64,000 nucleotides of DNA from Halomonas sp. NO4 (GTDB taxonomy: Bacteria; Pseudomonadota; Gammaproteobacteria; Pseudomonadales; Halomonadaceae). Positions within the stretch are counted from its first letter, which is position 1; each line of letters opens with the position of its first letter. The position numbers and the translations under genes are program-made. The stretch spans positions 1-64,000 of the forward strand of contig NZ_WHMA01000015.1 in NCBI RefSeq assembly GCF_010994375.1, given 5' to 3'. Below are positions 16,267 through 25,563 of the stretch, piece after piece. Under the pieces are notes generated by a model. The model searched no databases. It was given only the letters and a program-made list of their open reading frames with translations, and was not told the DNA's origin.

Positions 16267-18276
16267 ATGAGCGAATCGGGATCCTCCCCCGTAATTCCCG
16301 GCAGCCAGGCGCCCCACTCCCGCCCGGTGCTATGGCTGATCACCTTGGTGGCGGTGGGGCTGTCGCTGTTCCAGCTTTACTCCGCCGGCATCCAGCCGCT
16401 GGGGCTTTTCTACCAGCGCAGCATCCACCTGATGCTGATCATGATGCTGGCCTTCCTGATGTTCCCGCTGCTCGGCGCCTCGCACCGGCGCGGGCCGATC
16501 AGCAGCGTCATCGATACGCTGTTCTTCGCCGGGGCGCTGCTCACCGGCGGCTACCTGGTGCTCTTTCTCGACGAGATCATCAACCGCGCCGGTTTCTGGA
16601 GCCAGACCGACATCGTGGTCGGCTGCATCGCCACCATCACCGTGCTCGAGGCGGCCCGCCGCGCGGTGGGGCTCGGCATGACCGTGATCGGGGTGCTGGC
16701 CATCCTCTACGCCTTCGCCGGCCCGCGCGGCGAGCTTCCCTGGCTGGGGCAGTTCCTGCCCGGCATCCTCGAGCATCGCGGCTACAACCTGGATCGTCTG
16801 GTGGGCCAGCTCTATCTGGGCCAGGAGGGCATCTTCGGCCTGCCCATGGGGGTGGCGGCCACCTACATCTTCATCTTCGTGCTGTTCGGCGCCTTTCTGG
16901 AGGTGACCGGCGCCGGCAAGTTCTTCATCGACCTGGCCTATGCCGCCACCGGCCGCCAGCGCGGCGGGCCGGCCAAGGCGGCGGTCATCGCCTCGGCGGG
17001 CATGGGCTCGATATCGGGCAGCGCCATCGCCAACGTGGTGACCACCGGCGCCTTTACCATCCCGCTGATGAAGCGCCTGGGCTACAAGCCGCACCAGGCT
17101 GGTGGCATCGAGGCGGCGGCCTCCACCGGCGGGCAGATCATGCCGCCGCTGATGGGCGCCGGGGCCTTCCTGATCGCCGAGTACACCCGGATGCCCTACC
17201 TGGAGGTGGTCAAGGTGAGCATCCTGCCGGCGATCATGTACTTCTCGACCGTCTACCTCTTCGTGCACATCATCGCCTTGAAGCAGGGCATGCAGGGAAT
17301 GAGTCGCTCGGAGTTACCCCAGATGCGGGACGTGATGCGCTACGGCTGGCACTTTCTGCTGCCGCTGGCGGTGCTCATCTGGCTGCTGGTGATGAACCTG
17401 TCGCCGACGCGGGTGGGCTACTTCGCCATTCTCACCATCCTCGCCGTGGCGGTGCTGCGCTTTGCCGTCTGGTTCTTCTTCGTGGCGCCCAGGCAGGGCC
17501 AGCCGGTGAGCGCGGACGCCCTGCGTGAGGCCGTGCGCAGCGGCCTGGGCAAGCTGGTGGGCGGCCTGGAACTGGGCGCGCGCAATGCCGTGGCCGTCTC
17601 CATGGCCTGCGCCGTGGCCGGGATCATCGTCGGCGTGGTGGGGCTGACCGGCCTGGGGCTGAAGTTCTCCTCCATGATGCTGGCCTTCTCCGGCGGCAAC
17701 CTGCTGCTGGCGCTGGTGATGGTGCTGCTGGCCAGCCTGGTGCTGGGCATGGGCCTGCCGGTGACCGCCAGCTACATCGTGCTGATCGTGTTGGTGGGGC
17801 CAGCGCTCACCGCCGAGTTCGGCGTGCCGCTGCTGATCGCCCACCTGGTGGTGTTCTGGTACTCCCAGGACTCAAACGTCACCCCGCCCATCGCCCTGGC
17901 CGGCTTCGCCGGGGCGGCCATCGCCGGGGCCAAGCCCATGGACACCGGCTTCCAGGCGTGGAAGTTCGCCAAGGGCCTCTACCTCATCCCGGTGTTCATG
18001 GTCTTCAACCCCGAGATCATCGTCGGCGGGCCGGTGCCGGTGGTGGTGTGGAACGCGGCGATCGCCTTCCTGGCGCTGGGTGCCTTCGCCGCGGCCCTGG
18101 AGGGCTATCTCTTCACGCGCATGTCCTGGCTCCTGCGTGCGGTACTGCTGCCGGCCATCGTGGCGGTGTTCTACCCCAACCTGCTGGTGGAGGCGAGTGG
18201 GGCGGCAGTGATGCTGCTGGTGCTGGCCGGCAACTGGCTGGTCAGCCGCCGCGAGGGGCGCGCCGCGCCCGGCTGA
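16267..18276 (+). CDS. TRAP transporter fused permease (DctQM), TAXI-associated
   Basis: 669 residues with around 16-18 membrane segments. The N-terminal part is the small-subunit-like domain and the rest is the DctM-like channel, carrying SAGMGSISGSAIANVVTTGAFTIPLMKRLGY and ASTGGQIMPPLMGAGAFLIAEY near residues 240-310, the usual signature. SQDSNVTPPIALAGFAGAAIAG lies near 535-556. Together with the receptor and DUF1850 protein it forms a complete sodium-driven importer. GAGAG-rich sequence precedes the ATG. Confidence 0.93.
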   Translation: MSESGSSPVIPGSQAPHSRPVLWLITLVAVGLSLFQLYSAGIQPLGLFYQRSIHLMLIMMLAFLMFPLLGASHRRGPISSVIDTLFFAGALLTGGYLVLFLDEIINRAGFWSQTDIVVGCIATITVLEAARRAVGLGMTVIGVLAILYAFAGPRGELPWLGQFLPGILEHRGYNLDRLVGQLYLGQEGIFGLPMGVAATYIFIFVLFGAFLEVTGAGKFFIDLAYAATGRQRGGPAKAAVIASAGMGSISGSAIANVVTTGAFTIPLMKRLGYKPHQAGGIEAAASTGGQIMPPLMGAGAFLIAEYTRMPYLEVVKVSILPAIMYFSTVYLFVHIIALKQGMQGMSRSELPQMRDVMRYGWHFLLPLAVLIWLLVMNLSPTRVGYFAILTILAVAVLRFAVWFFFVAPRQGQPVSADALREAVRSGLGKLVGGLELGARNAVAVSMACAVAGIIVGVVGLTGLGLKFSSMMLAFSGGNLLLALVMVLLASLVLGMGLPVTASYIVLIVLVGPALTAEFGVPLLIAHLVVFWYSQDSNVTPPIALAGFAGAAIAGAKPMDTGFQAWKFAKGLYLIPVFMVFNPEIIVGGPVPVVVWNAAIAFLALGAFAAALEGYLFTRMSWLLRAVLLPAIVAVFYPNLLVEASGAAVMLLVLAGNWLVSRREGRAAPG

Positions 18277-18311
18277 GCCGCATGCGAGGGGCTGCCCGAC
18301 TGGTCAAGATG

Positions 18312-18331
18312 ACGGCGCCGAGAGGCGCCGT
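18312..18331 (+). terminator. Hairpin between TRAP permease and purE
   Basis: ACGGCGCC / GGCGCCGT form an 8-bp stem with a stable GAGA tetraloop, 35 bp after the permease stop. Downstream sequence is only moderately T-rich. No PurR box (ACGCAAACGTTTGCGT type) was seen before purE. Confidence 0.5.
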
Positions 18332-18379
18332 TAGAATGTCTGCCCTTCGTTTTCTGCCGACACACTCCGGGAGCCGCAG

Positions 18380-18892
18380 ATGTCGACCTCCAATCAGGCG
18401 CCGCGCGTTGGCGTGATCATGGGTTCCAAGTCCGACTGGCCGGTCATGGAGCACGCCGTGGCGATGCTCGAGCGCCTCGGCGTGCCCTGCGAGACCCGGG
18501 TGGTCTCCGCCCATCGCACCCCCGACCTGCTGTTCGACTATGCGAAAGGCGCCGCCGGGCGCGGCATCCAGGTGATCATCGCCGGTGCCGGCGGCGCGGC
18601 CCACCTGCCCGGCATGGTGGCCTCGCAGACCCCGCTGCCGGTGCTCGGCGTGCCGGTGGAGTCCAAGGCGCTCAAGGGGCTCGATTCGCTGCTCTCCATC
18701 GCCCAGATGCCCGGCGGTATCGCCGTGGGCACCCTGGCCATCGGCAAGGCCGGGGCCACCAACGCCGGGCTGCTGGCCGCGCAGATCGTCGGCCTGCAGG
18801 ACGCCGAGGTGCGCGCCGCTGTGGAGGCCTTCCGCGCCGAGCAGACCCAGGCGGTGCTCGACGATCCCGATCCGCGCCCCGCGACCGACTGA
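18380..18892 (+). CDS. purE: N5-carboxyaminoimidazole ribonucleotide mutase
   Basis: 170 residues, the usual class I length. It converts N5-CAIR to CAIR in purine synthesis. The phosphate-binding start [17 protein letters not shown] and the active-site stretch [15 protein letters not shown] (catalytic His) are intact, followed by [18 protein letters not shown] and [24 protein letters not shown]. It is 23 bp upstream of purK, with which it works as a pair, and the genes are surely cotranscribed. Confidence 0.96.
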   Translation: MSTSNQAPRVGVIMGSKSDWPVMEHAVAMLERLGVPCETRVVSAHRTPDLLFDYAKGAAGRGIQVIIAGAGGAAHLPGMVASQTPLPVLGVPVESKALKGLDSLLSIAQMPGGIAVGTLAIGKAGATNAGLLAAQIVGLQDAEVRAAVEAFRAEQTQAVLDDPDPRPATD

Positions 18893-18915
18893 GCCCGCGA
18901 GAGGAGACAAGCGAC

Positions 18916-20031
18916 ATGAACATCGGCGTTCTGGGAGCCGGCCAGCTGGGCCGCATGCTGGCGCTCGCCGGCTATCCACTGGCCAACCGCTTCACCTTCC
19001 TCGACACCACCGGCCACCCCAGCGCGGGCATCGGTGATGTCATCGTGTACACGGATCGGCACCATCTTCTCGATGACTTCCTGGCCAGGGTCGACCTGGT
19101 CACCTACGAGTTCGAGCACCTGCCGGTGTCGCTGGTCCAGGCCATCGAGGAGCACAAGCCGGTCTACCCGTCGAGCGAGGCGATCCGCGTCTGCCAGAAC
19201 CGCGCCGAGGAGAAGGCGCTGTTCGATCGGCTGGGCATTCCCACGCCGGCCTATCGCCTGGTGGAGCATGCCGACGAGCTGGAGGCGGCGGCCCGCGAGC
19301 TGGGCTGCCCGGTGGTCGCCAAGTCGGTCACCGAGGGCTACGACGGCAAGGGGCAGGCGGTGATCCGCGACCCCGCCGAGGCCGCCGAGGCGTGGCGCGT
19401 GATCGGCCACCCGCAACTGATCGTCGAGGCCTTCGTCGACTTCGTGCGCGAGGTGTCGATCATCGCCGTGCGCGGCCGTGACGGCCAGGTGGTCTTCTAT
19501 CCCATGGCCGAGAATGTCCACGTCGACGGCATCCTGCGCTACTCGCTCGCGCCGATGCCAGACCTGGACGACGCCGTGCAGCAGACCGCCGATGAGTACA
19601 TCCGTGCGCTGCTCGACGCGCTGGACTACGTCGGCGTGCTGACCCTCGAGCTTTTCCAGACCCGCGACGGCGGCCTGCTGGCCAACGAGATGGCCCCCCG
19701 GGTGCACAACTCCGGTCATTGGTCGATCGATGGCGCGGTGACCAGCCAGTTCGAGAACCACCTGCGCGCCATCCAAGGCCTGCCGCTAGGCGATACCGCG
19801 GCGCGGATGCCCAGCTGCATGGTCAACGTGATCGGCCAGGAGGGCGATTCCGCCGCCATTCTCGGCATCGCGGACGCCCATCTGCACCGCTACGACAAGA
19901 GCGAGCGTCCGAGACGCAAGCTCGCCCACGTCAACCTGCTGGCACCGAGTCACGCCGCATTGCTGGAAAAGGTCCGTGCCTGCGCGGCGCTGCTGCCCGA
20001 CGCCCCGCCGCCGCGCTTCAGCTTCGAATAG
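18916..20031 (+). CDS. purK: N5-carboxyaminoimidazole ribonucleotide synthase
   Basis: 371 residues. ATP-grasp enzyme that makes N5-CAIR from AIR, bicarbonate and ATP. The N-terminal motif IGVLGAGQLGRMLALAG, central VVAKSVTEGYDGKGQAV and metal-binding EMAPRVHNSGHWSIDGA are all present in order. Start ATG follows GAGGAG. Sole partner is purE. The gene ends 26 bp before a strong hairpin. Confidence 0.96.
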   Translation: MNIGVLGAGQLGRMLALAGYPLANRFTFLDTTGHPSAGIGDVIVYTDRHHLLDDFLARVDLVTYEFEHLPVSLVQAIEEHKPVYPSSEAIRVCQNRAEEKALFDRLGIPTPAYRLVEHADELEAAARELGCPVVAKSVTEGYDGKGQAVIRDPAEAAEAWRVIGHPQLIVEAFVDFVREVSIIAVRGRDGQVVFYPMAENVHVDGILRYSLAPMPDLDDAVQQTADEYIRALLDALDYVGVLTLELFQTRDGGLLANEMAPRVHNSGHWSIDGAVTSQFENHLRAIQGLPLGDTAARMPSCMVNVIGQEGDSAAILGIADAHLHRYDKSERPRRKLAHVNLLAPSHAALLEKVRACAALLPDAPPPRFSFE

Positions 20032-20056
20032 CGGTGCCTGCCACCCCTCTGGTTCG

Positions 20057-20083
20057 CGAAGGCCCCGCCATGCGGGGCCTTCG
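20057..20083 (+). terminator. Strong hairpin after purK
   Basis: A perfect 12-bp stem CGAAGGCCCCGC / GCGGGGCCTTCG closes on a 3-nt loop. The 3' side continues TGTAACC without a long T-run. It separates purEK from the glutamine amidotransferase gene. Confidence 0.65.
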
Positions 20084-20124
20084 TGTAACCTGAAGTGGCG
20101 GGCCAGTAACGAGGAGACGAAAGG

Positions 20125-20853
20125 ATGAGGATGGGGCTGCTGCAGTGCGATGACGTGGCGCCGGAATTGCGCGAGCGCCACGGCAACTATCCCGAGATGT
20201 TCGCGCGGCTTTTCGTCGCCGTGGACCCGTCGCTGACCTGGCGCGTGTGGCGTTGCCACGATGGCGAGATTCCCGATGACATCGAGGCGGTGGACGCCTG
20301 GATGACCACCGGCGCGAAGTTCGGGGTCAACGACGACCGGCCCTGGATCGCCGATCTCGAGCGCTTCGTGCGCGCCCTGTGGGACGCCGGCAAGCCGCTG
20401 GCGGGGATCTGCTTCGGCCACCAACTGATCGCCCGTGCCTTGGGTGGCACGGTGATCAAGAGCCCCAAGGGGTGGGGCGTCGGCGTCTCCTTCAACCAGG
20501 TGGGCGAGCGCGCCGAATGGATGGTGCCCTGGCAGTCCGGCCTCGACCTGGTGGTGAGTCATCAGGATCAGGTGGTAGAGCCGCCGCCCGGCGCCCGGGT
20601 ACTGGGCGGCAGCGACTTCTGCCCTGCCTACCTCATGCAGCTCGGCGAGCACTTTCTGGGCGTGCAGGGCCACCCCGAGTTCACCAAGGCCTACTCCCGC
20701 GACCTGATGGCGCTGCGCGCCGACAGCGTGGGGTATGCCCGGGTGCGCGAAGGGGAGACCTCGCTGGCTGCGGCGGTGGACGATGCGCTGATGGCCCGCT
20801 GGATCCTGGCCTTTCTGCGCCAGGCCATGAGGAAGCGGGAGCAGGCTCGCTGA
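20125..20853 (+). CDS. Class I glutamine amidotransferase-like protein
   Basis: 242 residues. Contains the GATase nucleophile motif AGICFGHQLIARALGG with Cys near 96 and the His/Glu pair in QGHPEF near 183-185, so the triad is complete. It resembles stand-alone GMP-synthase-like amidotransferases (YfeJ/gamma-Glu hydrolase group) without a synthetase partner. AAAGG precedes the ATG. The following antiporter starts two bases after its stop, so the two are cotranscribed; why is unclear. Substrate unknown. Confidence 0.82.
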   Translation: MRMGLLQCDDVAPELRERHGNYPEMFARLFVAVDPSLTWRVWRCHDGEIPDDIEAVDAWMTTGAKFGVNDDRPWIADLERFVRALWDAGKPLAGICFGHQLIARALGGTVIKSPKGWGVGVSFNQVGERAEWMVPWQSGLDLVVSHQDQVVEPPPGARVLGGSDFCPAYLMQLGEHFLGVQGHPEFTKAYSRDLMALRADSVGYARVREGETSLAAAVDDALMARWILAFLRQAMRKREQAR

Positions 20854-20854
20854 C

Positions 20855-22039
20855 ATGCCCTGGAGCGCCATCGACAGCTCGCCCGCCACGCTGGCCCTGA
20901 TCTTCCTCGGGATCATCCTGTCACTGAGCATCTTCGCTGACAGCCTGGCCGCGCGAACGCGGCTGCCGCGCATCTCGCTATTGGTGGTCGTGGGTGTCGG
21001 CGTGGCGCTGGTCCAGCAACTGGTGCTCGATTCGCCCGGCGCGCGGCCGCTGGCCGACCTCGGCGAACCCTTGATCCAGGTGGCCCTGGTGATGGTGGCC
21101 TTCCTGCTGGGCGGCGAGCTGACCTGGGCGCGGCTGCGGAGCACCGGGCCGCTGATCCTGATCGTCTCGCTGTCGGTGATCGCGGTGGGGGCGCTGGTGG
21201 TCGGCGCGGGGCTGTGGCTGCTCGGCTTTCCCCTGGCGGTGGCGGTGAGCCTGGCCGCCATCTCCGTGGCCACCGACCCGGCGGCGGTCAGCGAGACGGT
21301 GCACGAGAGCGGCGATACGCGCCTGCGCGCGCGGCTGCTGATGGGCATCGTGGCCATCGACGACGGCTGGGGCGTGCTCGCCTTCGGCCTGGCCATGGCG
21401 CTGCTCAGCTGGTGGCTCTCCGGCGACGGCAGCACGGCGCTGCTGCTCGCCGGCTGGGAGCTGGGCGGGGCGGTGCTGCTCGGTGCGGCCGTGGGGCTGC
21501 CGGCCGCCTGGCTCACCGGCCGGCTACGCCCGGGCGAACCCACCCAGGTCGAGGCCATCGCGCTGATCCTGCTCCTCGCCGGCCTGGCCGACTGGCTCGG
21601 CGTCTCGGCCCTGCTCGCCGCCATGGTGGCCGGCACCCTGGTGGCCAACCTGTCGCGCCATCACTCCCGCTCGTTCAACGAGATCGAGCACATCGAGTGG
21701 CCCTTCCTGGTGTTCTTCTTCGTGCTCTCCGGGGCGAGCGTCGACCTGGCCCGGCTCGACGACGCCCTGGGCATGACGCTGGCCTACCTGGTGCTGCGCC
21801 TGGTCGGGCGCTACCTGGGCGGGGTGCTCGGCGTGCGCCTGGCCCGCGAGCGCCAGGCCGAGCTGCCTCGCGACATCGGCCTGGCGCTCACGCCCCAGGC
21901 GGGGGTGGCGATGGGCATGGCGCTGCTCGCCGCCGAGCGCTTTCCGGCGCACGGGCCCGCGCTGATCGCCACCGTGGTCGCCTCCACGGTGCTCTTCGAG
22001 GCGGTGGGGCCGTTGCTGGTGCGTCGCGTGCTGCGCTGA
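20855..22039 (+). CDS. Cation:proton antiporter (CPA1/NhaP-like)
   Basis: 394 residues with about 12 membrane segments. AISVATDPAAVSETVHESG near residues 140-158 is the TDP motif, and MGIVAIDDGWGVLAFGLAMALLS near 163-185 carries the D-D pair of the ion site, as in sodium/proton exchangers. HIEWPFLVFFFVLSGASVDL is the usual late signature. In a halophile this would export sodium or potassium in exchange for protons at the inner membrane. Start ATG 20855 is almost contiguous with the amidotransferase stop. Confidence 0.88.
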   Translation: MPWSAIDSSPATLALIFLGIILSLSIFADSLAARTRLPRISLLVVVGVGVALVQQLVLDSPGARPLADLGEPLIQVALVMVAFLLGGELTWARLRSTGPLILIVSLSVIAVGALVVGAGLWLLGFPLAVAVSLAAISVATDPAAVSETVHESGDTRLRARLLMGIVAIDDGWGVLAFGLAMALLSWWLSGDGSTALLLAGWELGGAVLLGAAVGLPAAWLTGRLRPGEPTQVEAIALILLLAGLADWLGVSALLAAMVAGTLVANLSRHHSRSFNEIEHIEWPFLVFFFVLSGASVDLARLDDALGMTLAYLVLRLVGRYLGGVLGVRLARERQAELPRDIGLALTPQAGVAMGMALLAAERFPAHGPALIATVVASTVLFEAVGPLLVRRVLR

Positions 22040-22121
22040 GAGGGGGGTGACGGGTATTCGGATCAAGGGTATGGAGGGGGGCCTCCGGTCGTGCTCTGCC
22101 GAAGTCGCGCAGCCTGAATAT

Positions 22122-22137
22122 TTCATGATTGCATGAA
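22122..22137. promoter_or_regulatory. Inverted repeat TTCATG-N4-CATGAA in AT-rich region
   Basis: A perfect 6-bp inverted repeat with a 4-bp spacer inside an AT-rich patch, 170 bp before the ArsR-family start. It has the size and AT-character of an ArsR/SmtB operator, but the distance to the gene is large. The rest of the 269-bp gap (22040-22308) shows nothing recognisable. Confidence 0.35.
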
Positions 22138-22308
22138 TTATTGAGTTCAACTACTTTTGAAATGAGGTGCCGGGTAGCGTCGCTATTGCTCTCGGAAAGT
22201 TGTCCGCCCTCGCTCGCTGACTCCCAGGGCACATCGGGGCGCTGCCCGATGCCCACAAACGCCAGGCGCATCAGGCGCCAGCCTGACGATTCTTACGTGG
22301 CACGAACC

Positions 22309-22647
22309 ATGAATCAGGACAACGACGATATCGTCGCCAGAAAGCTGACCGCCCTCGCGCATCCCATCCGCCTGGCAGCGATTCGCCAGCTGGCGGCAGC
22401 GGGGCCCACCGGCCTGGCGGCAGGCCGGCTCAGCGAGCGCCTGGACGTGGCTCCCAATGCGCTGACCTTCCACCTGCAGAAGCTCGCTGCCGCGGGCCTT
22501 GTCGAGTCGCGCCGAGAGGGTCAGTTCGTCTATTACCGCGCCGTGTTCGATGCCCTGCTGGCGTTGACGGACCACCTGGTCGGTGCCTGCTGCAGCGAGG
22601 TCGAGGAAAACTGCGGGCCAAACTGCCCCACGAGCCACCGCCGGTAA
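22309..22647 (+). CDS. ArsR-family metalloid/metal-sensing repressor
   Basis: 112 residues. Winged-helix HTH at about 35-75 (GRLSERLDVAPNALTFHLQKLAAAGLVESRREGQFVYYRA). It lacks the ELCVCDL cysteines of the classic ArsR sensor helix. Instead it has a C-terminal cluster: Cys 94, 95, 102 and 106 (GACCSEVEENCGPNC). That arrangement resembles the atypical Acidithiobacillus-type ArsR, which binds arsenite through C-terminal cysteines. ATG 22309 is taken because HTH spacing fits. The next gene, a membrane protein, is the likely target. Confidence 0.85.
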   Translation: MNQDNDDIVARKLTALAHPIRLAAIRQLAAAGPTGLAAGRLSERLDVAPNALTFHLQKLAAAGLVESRREGQFVYYRAVFDALLALTDHLVGACCSEVEENCGPNCPTSHRR

Positions 22648-22703
22648 CGCTTCGCCTCTCCTGCAGGGTGCAGCCGTACCGTTCATGGCAAGAGGAGCGC
22701 AAG

Positions 22704-23153
22704 ATGATCCAGACAGATTCCGCCAAACCTTCCTGGCCCCGGGCAATAGGCATCGGCATTGCGGTGTCGGTGCTCACTGCCATCGTGATGGTCGCCTTGT
22801 TGAAGGCCGGTATCTCGCCCTTTCCGAAGCCACCCTCCCTGGCCTTTGCCGAGACCCTGCTGGCGCGGCCGCTACCGATGCCGGTCGGCCTGCTGTTCCA
22901 CACCGTCTACGTGACCTTCTGGTCGGTGGTGTTCGTTCGCTATTTCCCGCGCAAGACCCTGCCGACCGCGCTGGGCCTGGCCGCCGTGCTGTGGGGGGTG
23001 ATCCTGGTGGTGTTCTTTCCGGTGGTGGGCTGGGGGCTCGCCGGCCTGGCGATCGGTCCCCAGCTGATCCCGGCGTCGGCCGTGCCGCACCTGCTGTTCG
23101 GCCTCCTGCTGTGGGGGCTGGACCGCTACCTTGCCAAGCCGTCTCACCCCTGA
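22704..23153 (+). CDS. Four-helix membrane protein, function unknown
   Basis: 149 residues with four hydrophobic segments: near 15-32, 60-78, 85-112 and 122-140. AGGAG (22693-22697) precedes ATG 22704. I do not recognise a characterised family. Its position 56 bp after an ArsR-type regulator suggests induction by a metal or metalloid, and a transport or resistance role, by context only. Confidence 0.65.
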   Translation: MIQTDSAKPSWPRAIGIGIAVSVLTAIVMVALLKAGISPFPKPPSLAFAETLLARPLPMPVGLLFHTVYVTFWSVVFVRYFPRKTLPTALGLAAVLWGVILVVFFPVVGWGLAGLAIGPQLIPASAVPHLLFGLLLWGLDRYLAKPSHP

Positions 23154-23224
23154 GCGCAGCGGTGTGCCATGCCAACGACCGCCACCGCCCGCATCGCCCC
23201 ACGGCTCCCTGATGTCATCCCTTC

Positions 23225-25483
23225 TTAGCGCTCGGTGGTCGGTGTCATGGCGCCGGCCGGCCCGCTAGAGGTGGTCAGGTCGCGCGCTCGTGGCGGCCCG
23301 ATACCGAGCAGCCGCAGCCCGTTGGCCACCACGATGAGGCTCGCGCCCATGTCGGCGAACACCGCCATCCACAGGGTGGCATGGCCGCTGAAGGCGAGCG
23401 CCAGGAACACCGCCTTGATGCCCAGCGCCAGGGCGATGTTCTGCACCAGCACCCGGCGCGTGGCGCGGGAGAGGTCGAGGAAATCGACCAGCCGGCGAGG
23501 GTCGTCGTCCATCAGCGCCACGTCGGCGGTTTCGATGGCGGCGTCGCTGCCGGCGGCGCCCATGGCGAAGCCAAGGTCAGCGCGCGCCAGCGCCGGGGCA
23601 TCGTTGATGCCGTCGCCGACCATGCCCACCGGCCCCTGGGCGGCGCGGGCGTCGATCATCGCCAGCTTCTCCTCCGGCAGCAGGGCGCCGTGCGCCTCGT
23701 CGATGCCGGCGGCCTCGGCGATGCGGGCGACGCTCGCCGGGTTGTCACCGCTGAGCATCAGCGTCTTCACGCCGCGCTGGTGCAGGGCGTCGACGGCCGA
23801 GCGGCTGGTCTCGCGCAGCGGGTCGCTGACCGCGAAGAGCGCCAGCGGCCGGTCGGCCTCGCCGAGCAGCACCACCGTCTCGCCGCGCGCCTCGCGCTCG
23901 GCCAGCCGTGCGGCCAGGGCGTCGTCCAGCGTGGCATGCGCCTCCAGCAGACGGCGGTTGCCGAGCCAGACGCGATGCCCCTCCCAGGAGGCGACGATGC
24001 CCTGGCCGGGTTGCTCGTGGACGTCGCTCACCTCGAGCGGGGCGATGCCGTCCTCCTTGGCGGCCGCGGCGATGGCGGCGGAGACAGGATGGCCGGAGCG
24101 GGTGGCCAGGCCCGCTGCCAGGGCACGCAGTCGCTCCCGTTCCGCTTCATTCAGGGCGTCGTCGAGCGCGTCCCAGTGGCTCTGCGCGGGTTCGCCGCGG
24201 GTCAGGGTGCCGGTCTTGTCGAAGGCGAGCCAGGCCAGGCGGTGACCCTGCTCGAGGAAAGTGCCACCCTTGATCAGAATGCCGCGCCGCGCCCCGGCGG
24301 CCAGGCCGCTGACGATGGTCACCGGCGTGGCGATCACCAGGGCGCAGGGGCAGGCGATCACCAGCAGCACCAGGCCGAGATACACCCCCTCCAGCCAGGC
24401 GACGCCGACCAGCCAGGGCCAGGTCACCGCGGCGAGCAGGGCGAGAACGAACACCGCTGGCGTATAGACGGCGGCGAAGCGGTCGATGAAGCGCTGGGTG
24501 GGGGCGCGGCTCGCCTGGGCCTGCTCCACGGCGTGGATGATGCGCGCCAGCGTCGTGTCGCTGGCGGCGCGGGTGGTGTGGTAGGTGAACTCGCCGTTGC
24601 GGTTCACGCTGCCGGCAAACACGGCGTCACCGGGCGTCTTGTCCACCGGCAGGCTCTCGCCGGTGATGGGCGACTCGTCCAGTGTGGGGTGGCCCGCTGC
24701 CACCTCGCCGTCCAGCGCCAGGCGCTCGCCGGCGCGCACCCGCACCCGGCTGCCCACGCTGACCGTCTCGGCAGGCTGGCGCTCGAAGCGGCCGTCGGGC
24801 TGTTCGACGTTGGCCGTCTCCGGGGCCAGGTCGAGTAGCTCGCGGATGGCGCGTCGCGCGCGGCCCAGCGAGCGCGCCTCGATGCGCTCGGCGAGGGTGA
24901 AGAGCACGATCACCATGGCCGCCTCGGCCCAGTGACCGATGAGCAGGGCGCCGGCGACCGCCACGCTCATCAGGGCGTTGATGTTGAGCGTGCGGTGGCG
25001 CAGGGCGATGAAGCCCTTCTTCCAGGTGGGCAGGCCGACCAGGGCGATGGCGGCCAGCGCCAGGAGGGTGGGCAACCAGGGGGTGGCCAGCTCGAGCCAT
25101 TCGCCCACCTCGGCGGCAAGGGCGATCAGCGCCGCCACGCCCAGCTTGGCCCAGGGCTCGCGCTCGCTGGGCGGCTCGGGGCGGCGGGTGCCGTCCAGGG
25201 TGACCGCGGTCATGCCGGTGGCGGCGATGCGCCGGCGGATCGCCTCCTCGTCGGCATCGCGGTGGTGCACGGTGAGCACGCGTCCCATGAGGTCGAACTC
25301 CAGCGCTTCGACGCCGGGGGCATCCTCGAGCGCGCGGCGCAGCAGCCCCTCTTCGGTGGGGCAGCACATGTCGGCGATGTGCAGGCGCAGGGAGCGGGTG
25401 TCGGTGGGTGCTGCGTCATGGGACGGGGCGGCGTTGGGGCTCTCGCCGCCGCAGCAGCCGTTGCAGGACGATCGTGTGGTCAT
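23225..25483 (-). CDS. cadA: Zn/Cd/Pb-exporting P1B-type ATPase
   Basis: 752 residues. A Cys-rich head (SSCNGCCGG) precedes an HMA domain whose metal loop reads MCCPTEE (Cys 40-41) instead of the usual MxCxxC; CCxxE loops occur in Zn/Cd/Pb pumps. Then come eight membrane helices, actuator TGES, the transport motif ACPCALVIATPV (378-380), phosphorylation DKTGTLTRGE (Asp 422) and hinge VGDGINDAPALARADLG. All catalytic residues are intact. It is divergent from a CadR-type regulator across a perfect MerR-family operator. Start ATG 25483 is right after the operator-borne promoter. Confidence 0.93.
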   Translation of the reverse strand: MTTRSSCNGCCGGESPNAAPSHDAAPTDTRSLRLHIADMCCPTEEGLLRRALEDAPGVEALEFDLMGRVLTVHHRDADEEAIRRRIAATGMTAVTLDGTRRPEPPSEREPWAKLGVAALIALAAEVGEWLELATPWLPTLLALAAIALVGLPTWKKGFIALRHRTLNINALMSVAVAGALLIGHWAEAAMVIVLFTLAERIEARSLGRARRAIRELLDLAPETANVEQPDGRFERQPAETVSVGSRVRVRAGERLALDGEVAAGHPTLDESPITGESLPVDKTPGDAVFAGSVNRNGEFTYHTTRAASDTTLARIIHAVEQAQASRAPTQRFIDRFAAVYTPAVFVLALLAAVTWPWLVGVAWLEGVYLGLVLLVIACPCALVIATPVTIVSGLAAGARRGILIKGGTFLEQGHRLAWLAFDKTGTLTRGEPAQSHWDALDDALNEAERERLRALAAGLATRSGHPVSAAIAAAAKEDGIAPLEVSDVHEQPGQGIVASWEGHRVWLGNRRLLEAHATLDDALAARLAEREARGETVVLLGEADRPLALFAVSDPLRETSRSAVDALHQRGVKTLMLSGDNPASVARIAEAAGIDEAHGALLPEEKLAMIDARAAQGPVGMVGDGINDAPALARADLGFAMGAAGSDAAIETADVALMDDDPRRLVDFLDLSRATRRVLVQNIALALGIKAVFLALAFSGHATLWMAVFADMGASLIVVANGLRLLGIGPPRARDLTTSSGPAGAMTPTTER

Positions 25484-25517
25484 GTCGGGCTCCTTGCCAA
25501 GATTGTCCCTATGACAC

Positions 25518-25538
25518 ACCCTGTAGCCACTACAGGGT
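25518..25538 (-). promoter_or_regulatory. CadR/PbrR-type operator-promoter of the cadA gene
   Basis: A perfect 9-bp inverted repeat, ACCCTGTAG-CCA-CTACAGGGT. Read on the minus strand it fills the spacer of a promoter with -35 TTGACC and a -10 of TGTCAT type at the over-long 19-bp spacing characteristic of MerR-family control. It lies between the divergent regulator and ATPase genes. Confidence 0.85.
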
Positions 25539-25563
25539 CAAGCGCCATCGGCGAGGAGAATTC

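Noticed and set aside
14716-16317. 533-codon minus-strand open frame opposite the TAXI receptor and DUF1850 genes
   Set aside because: Covers two genes with strong family signatures on the plus strand; composition is that of a shadow.
18277-18379. PurR-type operator before purE
   Set aside because: No sequence resembling the PurR box was found; only a GAGA-loop hairpin is present.
22129-22308. Upstream-extended start for the ArsR protein
   Set aside because: The extension would add 60 unrelated residues, lacks an RBS, and would cross the AT-rich operator-like region; HTH spacing fits ATG 22309.
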